DNA of 64,000 nt from assembly GCF_001613245.1 (NCBI RefSeq), contig NZ_BDBZ01000018.1, positions 150,981 through 214,980 of the forward strand, written 5' to 3'. This document shows, one piece after another, positions 1-8,667 of the stretch. A program made the position numbers and the translations under genes. The notes beneath the pieces were generated by a model. It was given only the letters and a program-made list of their open reading frames with translations, did not search any database and was not told where the DNA came from. Positions within the stretch are counted from its first letter, which is position 1. Each line of letters opens with the position of its first letter. The DNA is from Nocardia speluncae NBRC 108251. Its GTDB lineage: Bacteria > Actinomycetota > Actinomycetes > Mycobacteriales > Mycobacteriaceae.

Positions 1-1467
1 CGCGAGATCGTCGCACCGCATCGGCACCGGCAGGTGCTCGGGACCTATACGAATACCACTCATGACGAAGCCGCCGCGGCGATCGAGGCGGCGACCGCGG
101 CCGCCCCGGCGTGGCGTGCACTGCCGTTCGACGAACGCGCCGCGGTGCTGCTGCGGGCCGCGGACCTGTTGTCCGGCCCGTGGCGGGAGACCGTGGCCGC
201 GGCGACCATGCTCGGGCAGTCGAAATCGGCGGCGCAGGCCGAAATCGATGCGCCGTGCGAATTGGTCGATTTCTGGCGTTTCAATGTGTCGTTCGCACGC
301 GGCATTCTGGCGCAGCAGCCGCAGTCGAGTCCGGGAGTGTGGAACAGACTCGACTATCGGCCGCTGGAGGGTTTCGTCTATGCGATCACTCCGTTCAATT
401 TCTCGGCCATCGCCGGAAACCTCCCCACCGCGCCGGCGCTGATGGGCAATACCGTCGTGTGGAAACCGGCGCCCACCCAGACACTGGCGGCCTATTACAC
501 GATGAAACTGCTGGAGGCCGCGGGGTTGCCGCCCGGTGTGATCAATATGGTGACCGGCGACGGTATCGAACTTTCGGAGGTGGCGCTCACCGATCCGCGG
601 CTGGGCGGTATCCATTTCACCGGCTCGGCGACTACGTTCCGGTCACTGTGGAGTCAGGTCGGTGCCGATCTCGGCCGATACCGTGGCTATCCGCGACTGG
701 TCGGGGAGACCGGCGGTAAGGATTTCATTGTCGCGCACCCCTCCGCGGACCCGGTCGCCTTGCGCACGGCTCTGATCCGCGGGGCGTACGAGTATCAGGG
801 CCAGAAATGTTCGGCCGCGTCGCGCGCCTATCTGCCGCGGTCGCTGTGGCGGGACATGGGCGACGATTTTCTGGGAGTCGCCGATTCGCTGAGTTACGGC
901 GATGTGGCAGACCTGTCGAATTTCGGCGGTGCCCTGATCGATCGGCGCGCCTACGACAAGAGTGTGCGGGCGATCGAGCGGGCCCGTTCGGCGAATGTGG
1001 CGATTCCAGTGGGCGGCACCTACGACGACAGTGAGGGCTGGTTCGTCCGTCCGACCGTCCTGCTGGCGGAGGATCCCCGCGACGAATCGTTCGCCACCGA
1101 GTACTTCGGCCCGATCCTGTCGGTGTTCGTGTACGACGACGGCGCGCCCGGCGCCTGGGACAGCGTTCTGGCAGAAGTGGAATCGGCGGCCCCGTATGCG
1201 TTGACGGGCGCCGTATTCGCACAGGACCGGCATGCGGTCGAAGAGGCGTCCACACGGTTGCGGTTCGCGGCCGGCAATTTCTATGTCAACGACAAACCCA
1301 CCGGCGCCGTGGTGGGCCAGCAGCCGTTCGGTGGCGCCCGGGCCTCGGGTACCGACGACAAAGCCGGATCCCCGCTGAATCTGCTGCGCTGGGTGGCGCC
1401 GCGAGCGATCAAGGAAACCTTCGTCCCGCACACCGATCACCGGTATCCACATATGGAGCGGGAATGA
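1..1467 (+). CDS. pruA: L-glutamate gamma-semialdehyde dehydrogenase (1-pyrroline-5-carboxylate dehydrogenase), 5' end outside window
   Basis: Oxidises glutamate semialdehyde (from pyrroline-5-carboxylate) to glutamate with NAD+, the second step of proline catabolism. The reading frame is open from base 1, so the N-terminus is cut. About 488 residues are visible against roughly 540 in the family. The aldehyde dehydrogenase general base lies in VGETGGKDF (Glu near visible residue 236) and the catalytic Cys in YQGQKCSAAS (near 270). The C-terminal QQPFGGARASGT motif is typical of the family. It sits 49 bp upstream of the proline dehydrogenase gene on the same strand, so both steps of the pathway are probably co-transcribed. 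The pair matches Rv1187-Rv1188 in M. tuberculosis (order recalled, not searched). Confidence 0.95.
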   Translation, partial: REIVAPHRHRQVLGTYTNTTHDEAAAAIEAATAAAPAWRALPFDERAAVLLRAADLLSGPWRETVAAATMLGQSKSAAQAEIDAPCELVDFWRFNVSFARGILAQQPQSSPGVWNRLDYRPLEGFVYAITPFNFSAIAGNLPTAPALMGNTVVWKPAPTQTLAAYYTMKLLEAAGLPPGVINMVTGDGIELSEVALTDPRLGGIHFTGSATTFRSLWSQVGADLGRYRGYPRLVGETGGKDFIVAHPSADPVALRTALIRGAYEYQGQKCSAASRAYLPRSLWRDMGDDFLGVADSLSYGDVADLSNFGGALIDRRAYDKSVRAIERARSANVAIPVGGTYDDSEGWFVRPTVLLAEDPRDESFATEYFGPILSVFVYDDGAPGAWDSVLAEVESAAPYALTGAVFAQDRHAVEEASTRLRFAAGNFYVNDKPTGAVVGQQPFGGARASGTDDKAGSPLNLLRWVAPRAIKETFVPHTDHRYPHMERE

Positions 1468-1516
1468 GCAGGCGGGTTCCCGCTGCCGCCGTGCTCCGGG
1501 ACGGGCAGGAGGTCCG

Positions 1517-2476
1517 GTGAATCCGTTGCGCCCGGCGATACTCGCGGCCGCTGGGTCGGAGCGGGTGAAGCGGACGCTGACCACGAGCCCGGTGACCGCC
1601 CCCCTCGTCCGGCGTTTCGTGCCGGGGGAGACACGGTCCGAGCTGGTCGCCGCGGCTCGGGAACTGCTGGCGAGCGGGCGGGCGGTGAGCGTGGACTTCC
1701 TCGGTGAGTACACCACCGATCGGGCGCAGGCCGATGCCGCGGTCGCCGAGTATCTGGCGCTGATCAACGACCTCGCCGCACTGGATACCGCCGCGGTCCC
1801 GGCCGGGGCGGCACCGCTCGAGGTTTCGGTGAAACTCTCCGCGCTCGGCCAGTGGCTGGGGCCGGACGGCCCGGCGATCGCCACCGAGAACCTGCGCGTG
1901 CTCTGCACCAAGGCCGCAGAGGCAGGGGTCTGGGTCACTGTCGACGCCGAGGACCATACGACCACGGCGTCCACACTCGCCGCGATCCGGCGGGTACGTC
2001 CGGATTTCGCCTGGCTGGGCACGGTGATCCAGGCATACCTGTACCGCAGTGTGGACGACTGCCGTGATCTCGCGGCCGCCGGTGCGCGGGTGCGCCTGTG
2101 CAAGGGCGCTTATCAGGAGCCTGACACTGTGGCTCACCAGCATCGCGCCGATGTGGACAGCGCGTATCTGCGCTGCCTGGACGTGCTGATGCAGAGTTCG
2201 GCCCGGCCGCTCGTGGCTTCGCACGATCCCGCGCTGATCGCCGCCGCCACCGATCTGGCCGCCCGTGCCGGCCGCGGTCCCGGAGAGCTGGAGTATCAGA
2301 TGTTGTACGGCATCCGCACCGACGAGCAGACGCGGCTCGCCGGCCGGGGCGAGTTCGTCCGGGTCTACGTCCCGTACGGGAACCAGTGGTACGGCTACCT
2401 GATGCGCCGGCTCGCCGAACGCCCCGCCAACCTCGGCTTCTTCCTCCGGGCCCTGACAACGCCCGCGCGCGCCTGA
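1517..2476 (+). CDS. pruB: Proline dehydrogenase (FAD-dependent), monofunctional
   Basis: Oxidises L-proline to pyrroline-5-carboxylate and passes electrons to the respiratory chain through FAD. At 319 aa it is the short, stand-alone type rather than a PutA fusion. Family motifs are visible: VRLCKGAYQEP in the central barrel, and near the C-terminus YQMLYGIRTDEQ and RVYVPYGNQWYGYLMRRLAER, which bind substrate and flavin. The GTG start at 1517 is set by an excellent Shine-Dalgarno sequence (AGGAGG) just upstream. It lies directly downstream of pruA, so P5C can be passed straight on to the dehydrogenase. Confidence 0.95.
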   Translation: MNPLRPAILAAAGSERVKRTLTTSPVTAPLVRRFVPGETRSELVAAARELLASGRAVSVDFLGEYTTDRAQADAAVAEYLALINDLAALDTAAVPAGAAPLEVSVKLSALGQWLGPDGPAIATENLRVLCTKAAEAGVWVTVDAEDHTTTASTLAAIRRVRPDFAWLGTVIQAYLYRSVDDCRDLAAAGARVRLCKGAYQEPDTVAHQHRADVDSAYLRCLDVLMQSSARPLVASHDPALIAAATDLAARAGRGPGELEYQMLYGIRTDEQTRLAGRGEFVRVYVPYGNQWYGYLMRRLAERPANLGFFLRALTTPARA

Positions 2477-2607
2477 CGCCGGGCACAGCGCCTCGGTGTC
2501 GGCGGCCGGTCATCGGCATTCGCCGGCGCCCGCGAATGTAGGGGTCCCTCAGCTGCTCCTGGAACGAATGTTCCCGGGCACAACCGACGTCGGCGCCGGA
2601 AACACAC

Positions 2608-3474
2608 TCAGACCAGTGGTTTGCCCTTGCGCATGCGGCGGCGCATATCCCACAGGTAGTAGTTCATGGGGAACTGACGTAGGAAGCGCGGCTGGAGTTT
2701 CATGCCGAAGCCGATGACCTTCATCGTCCGGTCGAACCAGCGCTGATTGCCCTCGGTCCAGTCCATGTACATCGCCTGCCGGATCTGCGGGGGCAGGCAG
2801 CCGGAGACGACGAACCGGTGGAATTTCGCCGATACCCACCGAACCGGTAGCGGCAGCATCTTCAGGTCGATGAGGTCGTTGAAGTAGGCGCGGGTGGTGT
2901 CGTCGATGTCGAGATTGTCGAGGTTGTCTTCCCAGAACTCCCAGAACGCGGCCCGGTTCGGCGGCCACATTTCCGGGCGCACCTGCAGGGTGGTGCCGAG
3001 CCGGATGCTGTGGGCGTAGAAGGTGTCGGCGGTGGCTTCGTCCATGGGGCCCTGGACTTTTTCCAGGAGGTCGACGAAGCCGAAGTACAGGCAGGCCGCG
3101 ACCCAGAGCTGGAGTTTGGGATCGAACGCGTTGTACTTGACCGGGCTGGTGGGTTTGGTACGGATATGGCGGTGGGAGGTGTTGACCGCGAGCCGGTAGG
3201 CATTGCGTTCCTCCTCGGTGCCCAGCATCGCGACCGACAGGTAGGTGAGGGTGGTGCGGAGCCGTTTGAACGGGTGCACCATCACGTTGCCGCTTTTGAC
3301 GTCGCTCTCCATGACGCCGTAGGCGACCGGTCGCAAACCCAGCTGCATGATCACGTTCGCGGTGCCGCCGAGGAAGGCGGTGATTCCGACGATATGGTCT
3401 TCGACGTCGAAATCGGGGGCGTAGAGCGGCCGGGGTTCGGGTTCGCTCTGTGACATGGGCTGGGGAGCGGTCAT
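2608..3474 (-). CDS. MpaB-family oxygenase (DUF2236, haem-type latex-clearing-protein-like)
   Basis: This 288-residue protein belongs to the actinobacterial 'oxygenase MpaB family' (DUF2236), some members of which are haem enzymes such as the rubber oxygenase Lcp. The conserved middle (AFDPKLQLWVAACLYFGFVD) and the Arg/His-rich helices around MVHPFKRLRTTLTYLSVAM fit the family. The longer frame begins at 3519, but the ATG at 3474 is preceded by GAGG at good spacing, and a consensus TATAAT lies at 3504-3499. It diverges from a TetR gene across a dyad operator (3491-3519) that covers this -10 box, so repression by that TetR is likely. The substrate is unknown. Confidence 0.8.
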   Translation of the reverse strand: MTAPQPMSQSEPEPRPLYAPDFDVEDHIVGITAFLGGTANVIMQLGLRPVAYGVMESDVKSGNVMVHPFKRLRTTLTYLSVAMLGTEEERNAYRLAVNTSHRHIRTKPTSPVKYNAFDPKLQLWVAACLYFGFVDLLEKVQGPMDEATADTFYAHSIRLGTTLQVRPEMWPPNRAAFWEFWEDNLDNLDIDDTTRAYFNDLIDLKMLPLPVRWVSAKFHRFVVSGCLPPQIRQAMYMDWTEGNQRWFDRTMKVIGFGMKLQPRFLRQFPMNYYLWDMRRRMRKGKPLV

Positions 3475-3490
3475 CAGTGACCTCTTTCCT

Positions 3491-3519
3491 ATGAGAAGAT
3501 TATATGATAACCATCTCAT
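3491..3519. promoter_or_regulatory. Dyad operator between MpaB-type oxygenase and TetR gene
   Basis: The outer arms ATGAGA (3491-3496) and TCTCAT (3514-3519) and the inner element TTATATGATAA (3500-3510) share the same centre at 3505, giving a 29-bp interrupted palindrome. On the minus strand a consensus -10 TATAAT (3504-3499) lies inside it. The position between divergent oxygenase and TetR genes is typical for a self-regulated TetR operator. The symmetry is seen directly; binding by the adjacent TetR is inferred. Confidence 0.65.
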
Positions 3520-3602
3520 TCACTCGATGTCGCGTCAACCATCATCGTAATTGTGCGATGCTTACTGTGTCATTGCATCACCGAGCGCGAGAGGGTGCCG
3601 AG

Positions 3603-4241
3603 ATGGGTGCGCTGGCTCAACTGTTGCCACTGGTGCGATCGGCGCGCCGCGATCAAGATCAATCGGTATTGTCCGCCGCGCTGCAGGCGTTTCTCGATTT
3701 CGGGATCAAACGCACCAGCATGGTGGAGGTCGCGCGGCGCGGCGGGCTCTCGCTGGCCACGTTGTACCGCCGCTTCTCCAGTAAATCCGATCTGATCCAA
3801 GCCGTGGGGCTGCAGCAGACCCGAGAGTTCATCGAGGGTGTCGATGCCGCGGTGCAACAACAGATCGATCGCGATGCGGGTGCCGAAGCCCAGATCGTCG
3901 AACTGTTCGTGGCCTTCCTCGACGGCCTGCGCGGCAACCGGTTGCTGGACCGCCTGCTCGATACCGAACCCGAGATCGTATTGCCGTACCTGACGACCAA
4001 GGGTGCCCCGGTGATCGAACTCGGCCGCGACTACCTCGCCGAATTCGTCACCCGTCTGCAGGCCGAAGGGAAACTGCCGGCCTACGATCCACTGCCGGTA
4101 GCCGAGATGGTCGCGCGTACCGCATTGTCGCTCGCGCTGACTCCGCAGACGGTGATTCCACTGGACGACGATATTGCCGTCCGGAAATACGCGCGCGATC
4201 ATGTCGCGGTCTCGTTCCGGGTACCGGTCACGGATTCCTGA
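3603..4241 (+). CDS. TetR/AcrR family transcriptional regulator
   Basis: A 212-residue TetR-type repressor. The N-terminal helix-turn-helix is visible at about residues 25-65 (RTSMVEVARRGGLSLATLYRRF). The helical C-terminal ligand domain has no recognisable ligand signature. The frame extends upstream to 3504, but that extension runs through the operator; the ATG at 3603 has GAGAGGG 8-9 nt upstream and begins MGALAQLL. It is divergent from the MpaB-type oxygenase gene, and the dyad at 3491-3519 is the likely binding site for self- and target-regulation. Confidence 0.85.
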   Translation: MGALAQLLPLVRSARRDQDQSVLSAALQAFLDFGIKRTSMVEVARRGGLSLATLYRRFSSKSDLIQAVGLQQTREFIEGVDAAVQQQIDRDAGAEAQIVELFVAFLDGLRGNRLLDRLLDTEPEIVLPYLTTKGAPVIELGRDYLAEFVTRLQAEGKLPAYDPLPVAEMVARTALSLALTPQTVIPLDDDIAVRKYARDHVAVSFRVPVTDS

Positions 4242-4340
4242 ATTCGAATCGACCTGTTTTCGCATTTGTATTCGGCGCAGGCGTTCACCGGCACACTTCG
4301 CGACCGGGTAGGTCCGCGAAGCCGCCCCGGCGCCGGGCAG

Positions 4341-4354
4341 TAGGTTGGGGCGCA
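4341..4354 (+). promoter_or_regulatory. Leaderless-type -10 box of fadD36
   Basis: TAGGTT (4341-4346) is followed by 7 nt and then the ATG at 4354. This fits an actinobacterial TANNNT -10 hexamer with transcription starting at the start codon. It favours ATG 4354 over the in-frame codon at 4345. Confidence 0.55.
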
Positions 4355-5799
4355 TGTCTCTCGCGCCGCGTCTGCTCCGATCGCTGGACCCACTGGCCGT
4401 CGCCGCGGGAGCCGATATCCCCGATGCCGTCACGATCGGGGGAATCACGCTCTCCCGCAGTGATCTGCTCGGTGCGGCCACTTCGGTGGCGGAACGGGTC
4501 GCGCGTGCGGAACGGGTCGCGGTACTGGCCCGCCCCACGGCATCCACCGTGCTCGCCGTCGTCGGCTGCCTGATCGCCGGAGTGACAGTGGTCCCGGTAC
4601 CGCCCGATTCCGGTGCCGCCGAACTCGACCATATGCTCACCGATTCCGGGGCGCAGGCGTGGCTGGGCGAGGCGCCGGAAGGGACCGCGCTACCGGTGGT
4701 CCCGGTCCGGCAACATGCCCGGTCCTGGCACACCTACCCCGAGCCCGGCCCCGACACACCCGCTTTCGTGCTCTACACCTCCGGAACCACCGGCCTGCCG
4801 AAGGGGGTTGTGCTGAGCCGCCGCGCGATCGCTGCCGGCCTGGACGCGCTCGCCGAAGCCTGGTCGTGGACTGCCGCCGATGTGCTCGTGCACGGCCTGC
4901 CGTTGTTCCACGTGCACGGCTTGATCCTGGGGCTGCTCGGACCGCTGCGCGTCGGGAGCCCGCTCGTGCACACGGGCAAACCGACGCCCGCGAACTATGC
5001 CGCGGCCGCCGGCACCATGTATTTCGGCGTGCCCACCGTCTGGGCCCGGATCGCCGACGATCCCGATACCGCGGAAAAGTTGAGCGCCGCCCGGTTACTG
5101 ATCTCCGGTAGCGCACCACTGCCGGCGCCGGTATTCGAGCGGCTCGCCGAGCTCACCGGCCAGGCGCCGATCGAACGCTACGGGATGAGCGAAACGATGA
5201 TCACGCTCTCCGCGCGGGCCGACGGTGAACGCCGGCCGGGCTGGGTCGGGGTGCCGGTGCAGGGCGTACAGACCAGATTGCGGGACGAAGCGGGAGAGCC
5301 GGTACCGCACGACGGTTCGAGCATCGGCGGGCTGCAGGTACGCGGTCCGATGTTGTTCGACGGATACTTCGGCCGCCCGGCGGCCACCGCCGAATGCTGG
5401 ACCGAGGACGGCTGGTTCCGCACCGGCGATGTCGCGGCGATCGACGCGGCCGGTTTCCACCGGATAGTCGGCCGCGAATCGGTGGACCTGATCAAATCCG
5501 GCGGGTACCGGATCGGCGCGGGCGAGGTCGAAACCACCCTGCTGGGCCACCCCGGGGTCGCCGAGGTGGCGGTGGTCGGCCTGCCGGACGCCGATCTCGG
5601 CCAGCGGATCGTCGCGTTCGTCGTCGCGCGCGATACCGCACCCGGAGAACAGGAACTGATCGACCATGTCGCCGGCCAACTCTCGGCGCACAAACGGCCT
5701 CGGGAGATCCGTTTCGTCACCTCCCTGCCGCGAAATGCCATGGGCAAGGTGCAGAAAAAACAACTGGGCAACGGCTCACCGACACCGCCACCTACATAG
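4354..5799 (+). CDS. fadD36: Acyl-CoA synthetase (AMP-binding), FadD36-like
   Basis: Activates a carboxylic acid to its acyl-CoA through an acyl-adenylate. At 481 residues it is short for a fatty-acyl-CoA ligase and matches the length of M. tuberculosis FadD36 (Rv1193), which sits in the same neighbourhood. The phosphate-binding P-loop YTSGTTGLPKGVVLS lies at about residues 135-150, the adenylation core motif IERYGMSET near 275, and WFRTGD with the hinge near 350. The C-terminal lysine of the ANL fold falls in PRNAMGKVQKK. No SD is obvious; the TANNNT box 7 nt upstream suggests a leaderless mRNA. FadD36 orthologues have been proposed to act on propionate or short acyl chains; the substrate here is not shown by the sequence. 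Confidence 0.88.
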   Translation: MSLAPRLLRSLDPLAVAAGADIPDAVTIGGITLSRSDLLGAATSVAERVARAERVAVLARPTASTVLAVVGCLIAGVTVVPVPPDSGAAELDHMLTDSGAQAWLGEAPEGTALPVVPVRQHARSWHTYPEPGPDTPAFVLYTSGTTGLPKGVVLSRRAIAAGLDALAEAWSWTAADVLVHGLPLFHVHGLILGLLGPLRVGSPLVHTGKPTPANYAAAAGTMYFGVPTVWARIADDPDTAEKLSAARLLISGSAPLPAPVFERLAELTGQAPIERYGMSETMITLSARADGERRPGWVGVPVQGVQTRLRDEAGEPVPHDGSSIGGLQVRGPMLFDGYFGRPAATAECWTEDGWFRTGDVAAIDAAGFHRIVGRESVDLIKSGGYRIGAGEVETTLLGHPGVAEVAVVGLPDADLGQRIVAFVVARDTAPGEQELIDHVAGQLSAHKRPREIRFVTSLPRNAMGKVQKKQLGNGSPTPPPT

Positions 5800-5926
5800 G
5801 AGCCGAGCCGGGCGAACTCATCCGCATCCACCCGCAACGCGTGATCGCCTTCGGAATCCGAGGTAGGCCGTAGCCCGGCATCCGGCGGATTGCACCGAAC
5901 CCCGCAACCGTGCCCGCACGTGCCTA

Positions 5927-6874
5927 TCAGTTGTGCGCGTGCAACGCTTCGTTCAGCTCTATCCCCGTGCCCGAGCGGGGGACCACCTCCACCGCACCGG
6001 TTTGCGAATTACGCCGGAACAGCAGGTTGTTCGTGCCGCTCAGTTCGGCCGCCTTGATCACCTTGCCGTCCGGCGTGGTGACCTTGGTACCGGCGGTGAG
6101 GTAGAGCCCCGCCTCCAGCACGCAGTCGTCGCCGAGCGGGATACCCAGACCCGAGTTCGCGCCCAGCAGCGAGCGTTCGCCGATCGAGATGATGGTGGTC
6201 CCGCCGCCGGACAGCGTGCCCATGGTGGACGCGCCGCCGCCGATATCGGAGCCGTCGCCCACGACGACGCCCGCCGAGATACGGCCCTCGACCATGGAGG
6301 TGCCGAGGGTGCCGGCGTTGAAGTTCACGAAACCTTCGTGCATGACGGTGGTTCCGGCCGCCAGATGGGCACCCAGCCGGACCCGGTCCGCATCACCGAT
6401 ACGGACCCCGGCAGGGACCACGTAATCGACCATGCGCGGGAACTTGTCGACGCTGTACACGGTGACCGGACCGCGGGCGCGCAGTTTGGCCCGGGTGGTT
6501 TCGAAACCATCCACCGCGGCCGGACCGTGGTTGGTCCAGACGACATTGGCCAGCAGCGCGAACTGTCCCTCCAGGCTCACCGAATGCGGGCGGACCAGGC
6601 GGTGCGACAGCAGGTGCAGGCGCAGGTACACATCATGCGCGTCGACCGGGGCGGCGGACAGATCGGCGATAGTGGTGCGGACGGCGACCACCTCGACACC
6701 ACGCGCGGGGTCGGGTCCCACCAGTTCGGCCAGTTCGGCAGGTGCCTCGGCAGGCCGTTCGGTACCGGTCTCGGTGAACTCACCCAGCTGCGGGGCGGGG
6801 AACCAGGTATCCAGAACGGTTCCGTCGGTGGTCACGTTGGCGATGCCGATAGCGGTTGCTCCCTGAGTGCTCAC
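5927..6874 (-). CDS. dapD: 2,3,4,5-tetrahydropyridine-2,6-dicarboxylate N-succinyltransferase
   Basis: Succinylates tetrahydrodipicolinate in the succinylase branch of lysine and meso-diaminopimelate synthesis. The 315-residue protein is the actinobacterial DapD type. The C-terminal half is a left-handed beta-helix of hexapeptide repeats (VGDGSDIGGGASTMGTLSGG, then SIGERSLLGANSGLGIPLGD at about residues 205-250) that binds the acyl-CoA. The GTG start is placed 8 nt after a TAGGCT -10 box on the minus strand, so the mRNA is probably leaderless. It is divergent from dapE, giving coordinated expression of two steps of one pathway. Orthologue of Rv1201c. Confidence 0.95.
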   Translation of the reverse strand: MSTQGATAIGIANVTTDGTVLDTWFPAPQLGEFTETGTERPAEAPAELAELVGPDPARGVEVVAVRTTIADLSAAPVDAHDVYLRLHLLSHRLVRPHSVSLEGQFALLANVVWTNHGPAAVDGFETTRAKLRARGPVTVYSVDKFPRMVDYVVPAGVRIGDADRVRLGAHLAAGTTVMHEGFVNFNAGTLGTSMVEGRISAGVVVGDGSDIGGGASTMGTLSGGGTTIISIGERSLLGANSGLGIPLGDDCVLEAGLYLTAGTKVTTPDGKVIKAAELSGTNNLLFRRNSQTGAVEVVPRSGTGIELNEALHAHN

Positions 6875-6882
6875 GACACCGC

Positions 6883-6934
6883 AGCCTACCTACCAGCGTC
6901 CCCGCAATGGTGCGGCACCTCTACGCTCATATCC
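6883..6934. promoter_or_regulatory. Divergent dapD/dapE leaderless promoters
   Basis: On the minus strand TAGGCT (6888-6883) stands 8 nt before the dapD GTG. On the plus strand TACGCT (6922-6927) stands 7 nt before the dapE GTG at 6935. Neither gene has an SD. The two -10 hexamers are about 40 bp apart, so the two promoters share the 60-bp gap and polymerases could interfere with each other. Confidence 0.55.
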
Positions 6935-8032
6935 GTGACCATCGACTTGCACGCCGATCCCGTCGCGCTGACCGCGGCCCTCGTCGATATCCCGAGCGTG
7001 TCCCGGGAGGAGACCGCGATCACCAACGCCGTCGAAACAGCGCTGCGCACGCAGACCAGCGGTTTCGAGGTGGTGCGCCGCGGCAACGTGGTGCTCGCGC
7101 GGACCGACCGGGGCCTGCCCACCCGAGTGGTTCTCGCCGGCCATCTCGACACGGTGCCGATCGCCGGCAACGTACCGGGCCGGTTCACCGTCGAGAACGG
7201 ATCCGAGGTGTTCTACGGCTGCGGCTCGGTCGATATGAAATCGGGGGACGCGGTATTCCTCCATCTGGCCGCCACCATCGCCGAACCCGCACACGACCTG
7301 ACGTTGATCTTCTACGACTGTGAGGAGATCGCCGCCGAATTCAACGGCCTGAACACCATCGAACGCGAACTACCGGAGTGGCTGGACGCCGATCTGGCGA
7401 TTCTGGGTGAACCTTCCGGCGGCTGGATCGAGGCCGGCTGTCAGGGCACACTGCGGGTCCGGTTGAGCACGGCCGGGGTGCGGGCGCATTCGGCGCGTTC
7501 CTGGCTCGGTGACAATGCGGTGCACCGGCTCGCCCCGGTCCTGGCCAGGTTGTCGGAGTACCGGGCGCGTGAGGTCGATATCGACGGCTGCCGCTACCGC
7601 GAAGGTTTGTCGGCGGTCCGCATCGAGGGCGGGGTGGCCGGCAATGTGGTGCCCGATGCGGCCGCGGTGGAGGTGAACTTCCGGTTCGCGCCGGACCGCA
7701 CGGTCGAGCAGGCAGTCGAACACGTCCGGGAGGTGTTCGCCGGCCTGGAACTGGAGTTCACGGTGACCGATGCGGCGCCTGGGGCGTTGCCCGGGCTCAC
7801 CGCCCCGGCGGCGAAGGGGCTCGCCGATGTGGTCCGGGCGCACGGTTCTGCCGGGATCCGCGCCAAATACGGCTGGACCGATGTCTCCCGGTTCGCCGCC
7901 CGCGGTATACCGGCGGTGAACTTCGGCCCCGGCGATCCCAACCTCGCGCATAAGCGGGACGAGCACGTACCGCTGGCCCAGATCACCGCCGTCACCGAGA
8001 TGCTGCGCGCCTACCTGGAAGGGAATCAGTGA
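6935..8032 (+). CDS. dapE: Succinyl-diaminopimelate desuccinylase
   Basis: Zinc-dependent M20 hydrolase that removes succinate from N-succinyl-LL-diaminopimelate. The 365-residue product shows the metal-binding and catalytic set in order: GHLDTVP (His, near residue 65), GSVDMKSGD (bridging Asp, near 95), CEEIAAEFNG (catalytic and binding Glu, near 130), GEPSGG, and the C-terminal His in NLAHKRDEHV. A much longer open frame extends upstream to 5933, but it is antisense to dapD. The GTG at 6935 follows a TACGCT -10 box by 7 nt. Its last bases overlap the next gene (GTGA), so translation is coupled. Confidence 0.95.
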   Translation: MTIDLHADPVALTAALVDIPSVSREETAITNAVETALRTQTSGFEVVRRGNVVLARTDRGLPTRVVLAGHLDTVPIAGNVPGRFTVENGSEVFYGCGSVDMKSGDAVFLHLAATIAEPAHDLTLIFYDCEEIAAEFNGLNTIERELPEWLDADLAILGEPSGGWIEAGCQGTLRVRLSTAGVRAHSARSWLGDNAVHRLAPVLARLSEYRAREVDIDGCRYREGLSAVRIEGGVAGNVVPDAAAVEVNFRFAPDRTVEQAVEHVREVFAGLELEFTVTDAAPGALPGLTAPAAKGLADVVRAHGSAGIRAKYGWTDVSRFAARGIPAVNFGPGDPNLAHKRDEHVPLAQITAVTEMLRAYLEGNQ

Positions 8033-8607
8033 ATCCACGACCGTTCGCACTCTGCGTGTACTGCTCCGCGAGTACCACCGACCCCGGCCAACTCACTCTC
8101 GCGGCCCGGGTGGGGACCGAAATAGCCCGGCGCGGCTGGCAGCTGGTCTCCGGTGGCGGCCATGTGTCGATGATGGGCGCGGTGGCCACCGCGGCCCGCG
8201 CCGGCGGCGCCGAGACCATCGGTGTCATACCGAAACACCTGGTGCATCAGGAGGTTGCCGATGTCGACTCCGACGAGCTGGTGGTCACCGACACCATGCG
8301 CCAGCGCAAACAGGTGATGGAGGACCGCGCCGACGCGTTCCTCACCCTCCCCGGCGGTATCGGCACGCTCGAGGAATTCTTCGAGGCCTGGACCGGCGGC
8401 CACCTCGGCCAGCACACCAAACCGATGGCGATCCTCGACCCCGGCGGCCACTACACCGGCCTGTTCACCTGGCTCACCGAACTCCGCGACCGCGGTTTCG
8501 TCCCGCAGGAAGCGCTCGACCGCATTACCGTCACCCCGGACCTGACCGAGGCTTTCGCCGCGTTGGAGCCCCAGCCACCCCAGGGCGCGGTGCTGCGGGC
8601 AATCTGA
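8029..8607 (+). CDS. LOG-family protein (cytokinin riboside 5'-monophosphate phosphoribohydrolase-like)
   Basis: A 192-residue TIGR00730/LOG-family Rossmann protein. The family cleaves N6-modified adenosine monophosphates to the free base and ribose-5-phosphate. Two signature motifs are visible: GGGHVSMMG near residue 42 and the catalytic PGGIGTLEEFFE near residue 106. The GTG start overlaps the dapE stop by 4 bp, so the two are co-transcribed. Its M. tuberculosis counterpart is Rv1205, shown to make cytokinins. Activity here is inferred from family. Confidence 0.88.
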   Translation: MNPRPFALCVYCSASTTDPGQLTLAARVGTEIARRGWQLVSGGGHVSMMGAVATAARAGGAETIGVIPKHLVHQEVADVDSDELVVTDTMRQRKQVMEDRADAFLTLPGGIGTLEEFFEAWTGGHLGQHTKPMAILDPGGHYTGLFTWLTELRDRGFVPQEALDRITVTPDLTEAFAALEPQPPQGAVLRAI

Positions 8608-8654
8608 CGACAACACCAAGGGGGGCCGGAACCCGCGCGCCGCAGGCACGCAAA

Positions 8655-8667
8655 TAAGCTCAGCTCA
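8655..8667 (+). promoter_or_regulatory. Leaderless-type -10 box of folP2
   Basis: TAAGCT (8655-8660) lies 6 nt before the ATG at 8667, and no SD is present in the 59-bp gap after the LOG gene. This suggests an internal promoter with a leaderless transcript for folP2-gpgS. Confidence 0.5.

Noticed and set aside
5933..6934. A 699-codon plus-strand frame that would extend DapE upstream by about 330 residues
   Set aside because: The extra part is the antisense shadow of dapD; the conserved M20 fold begins right after the GTG at 6935, which has a leaderless promoter.
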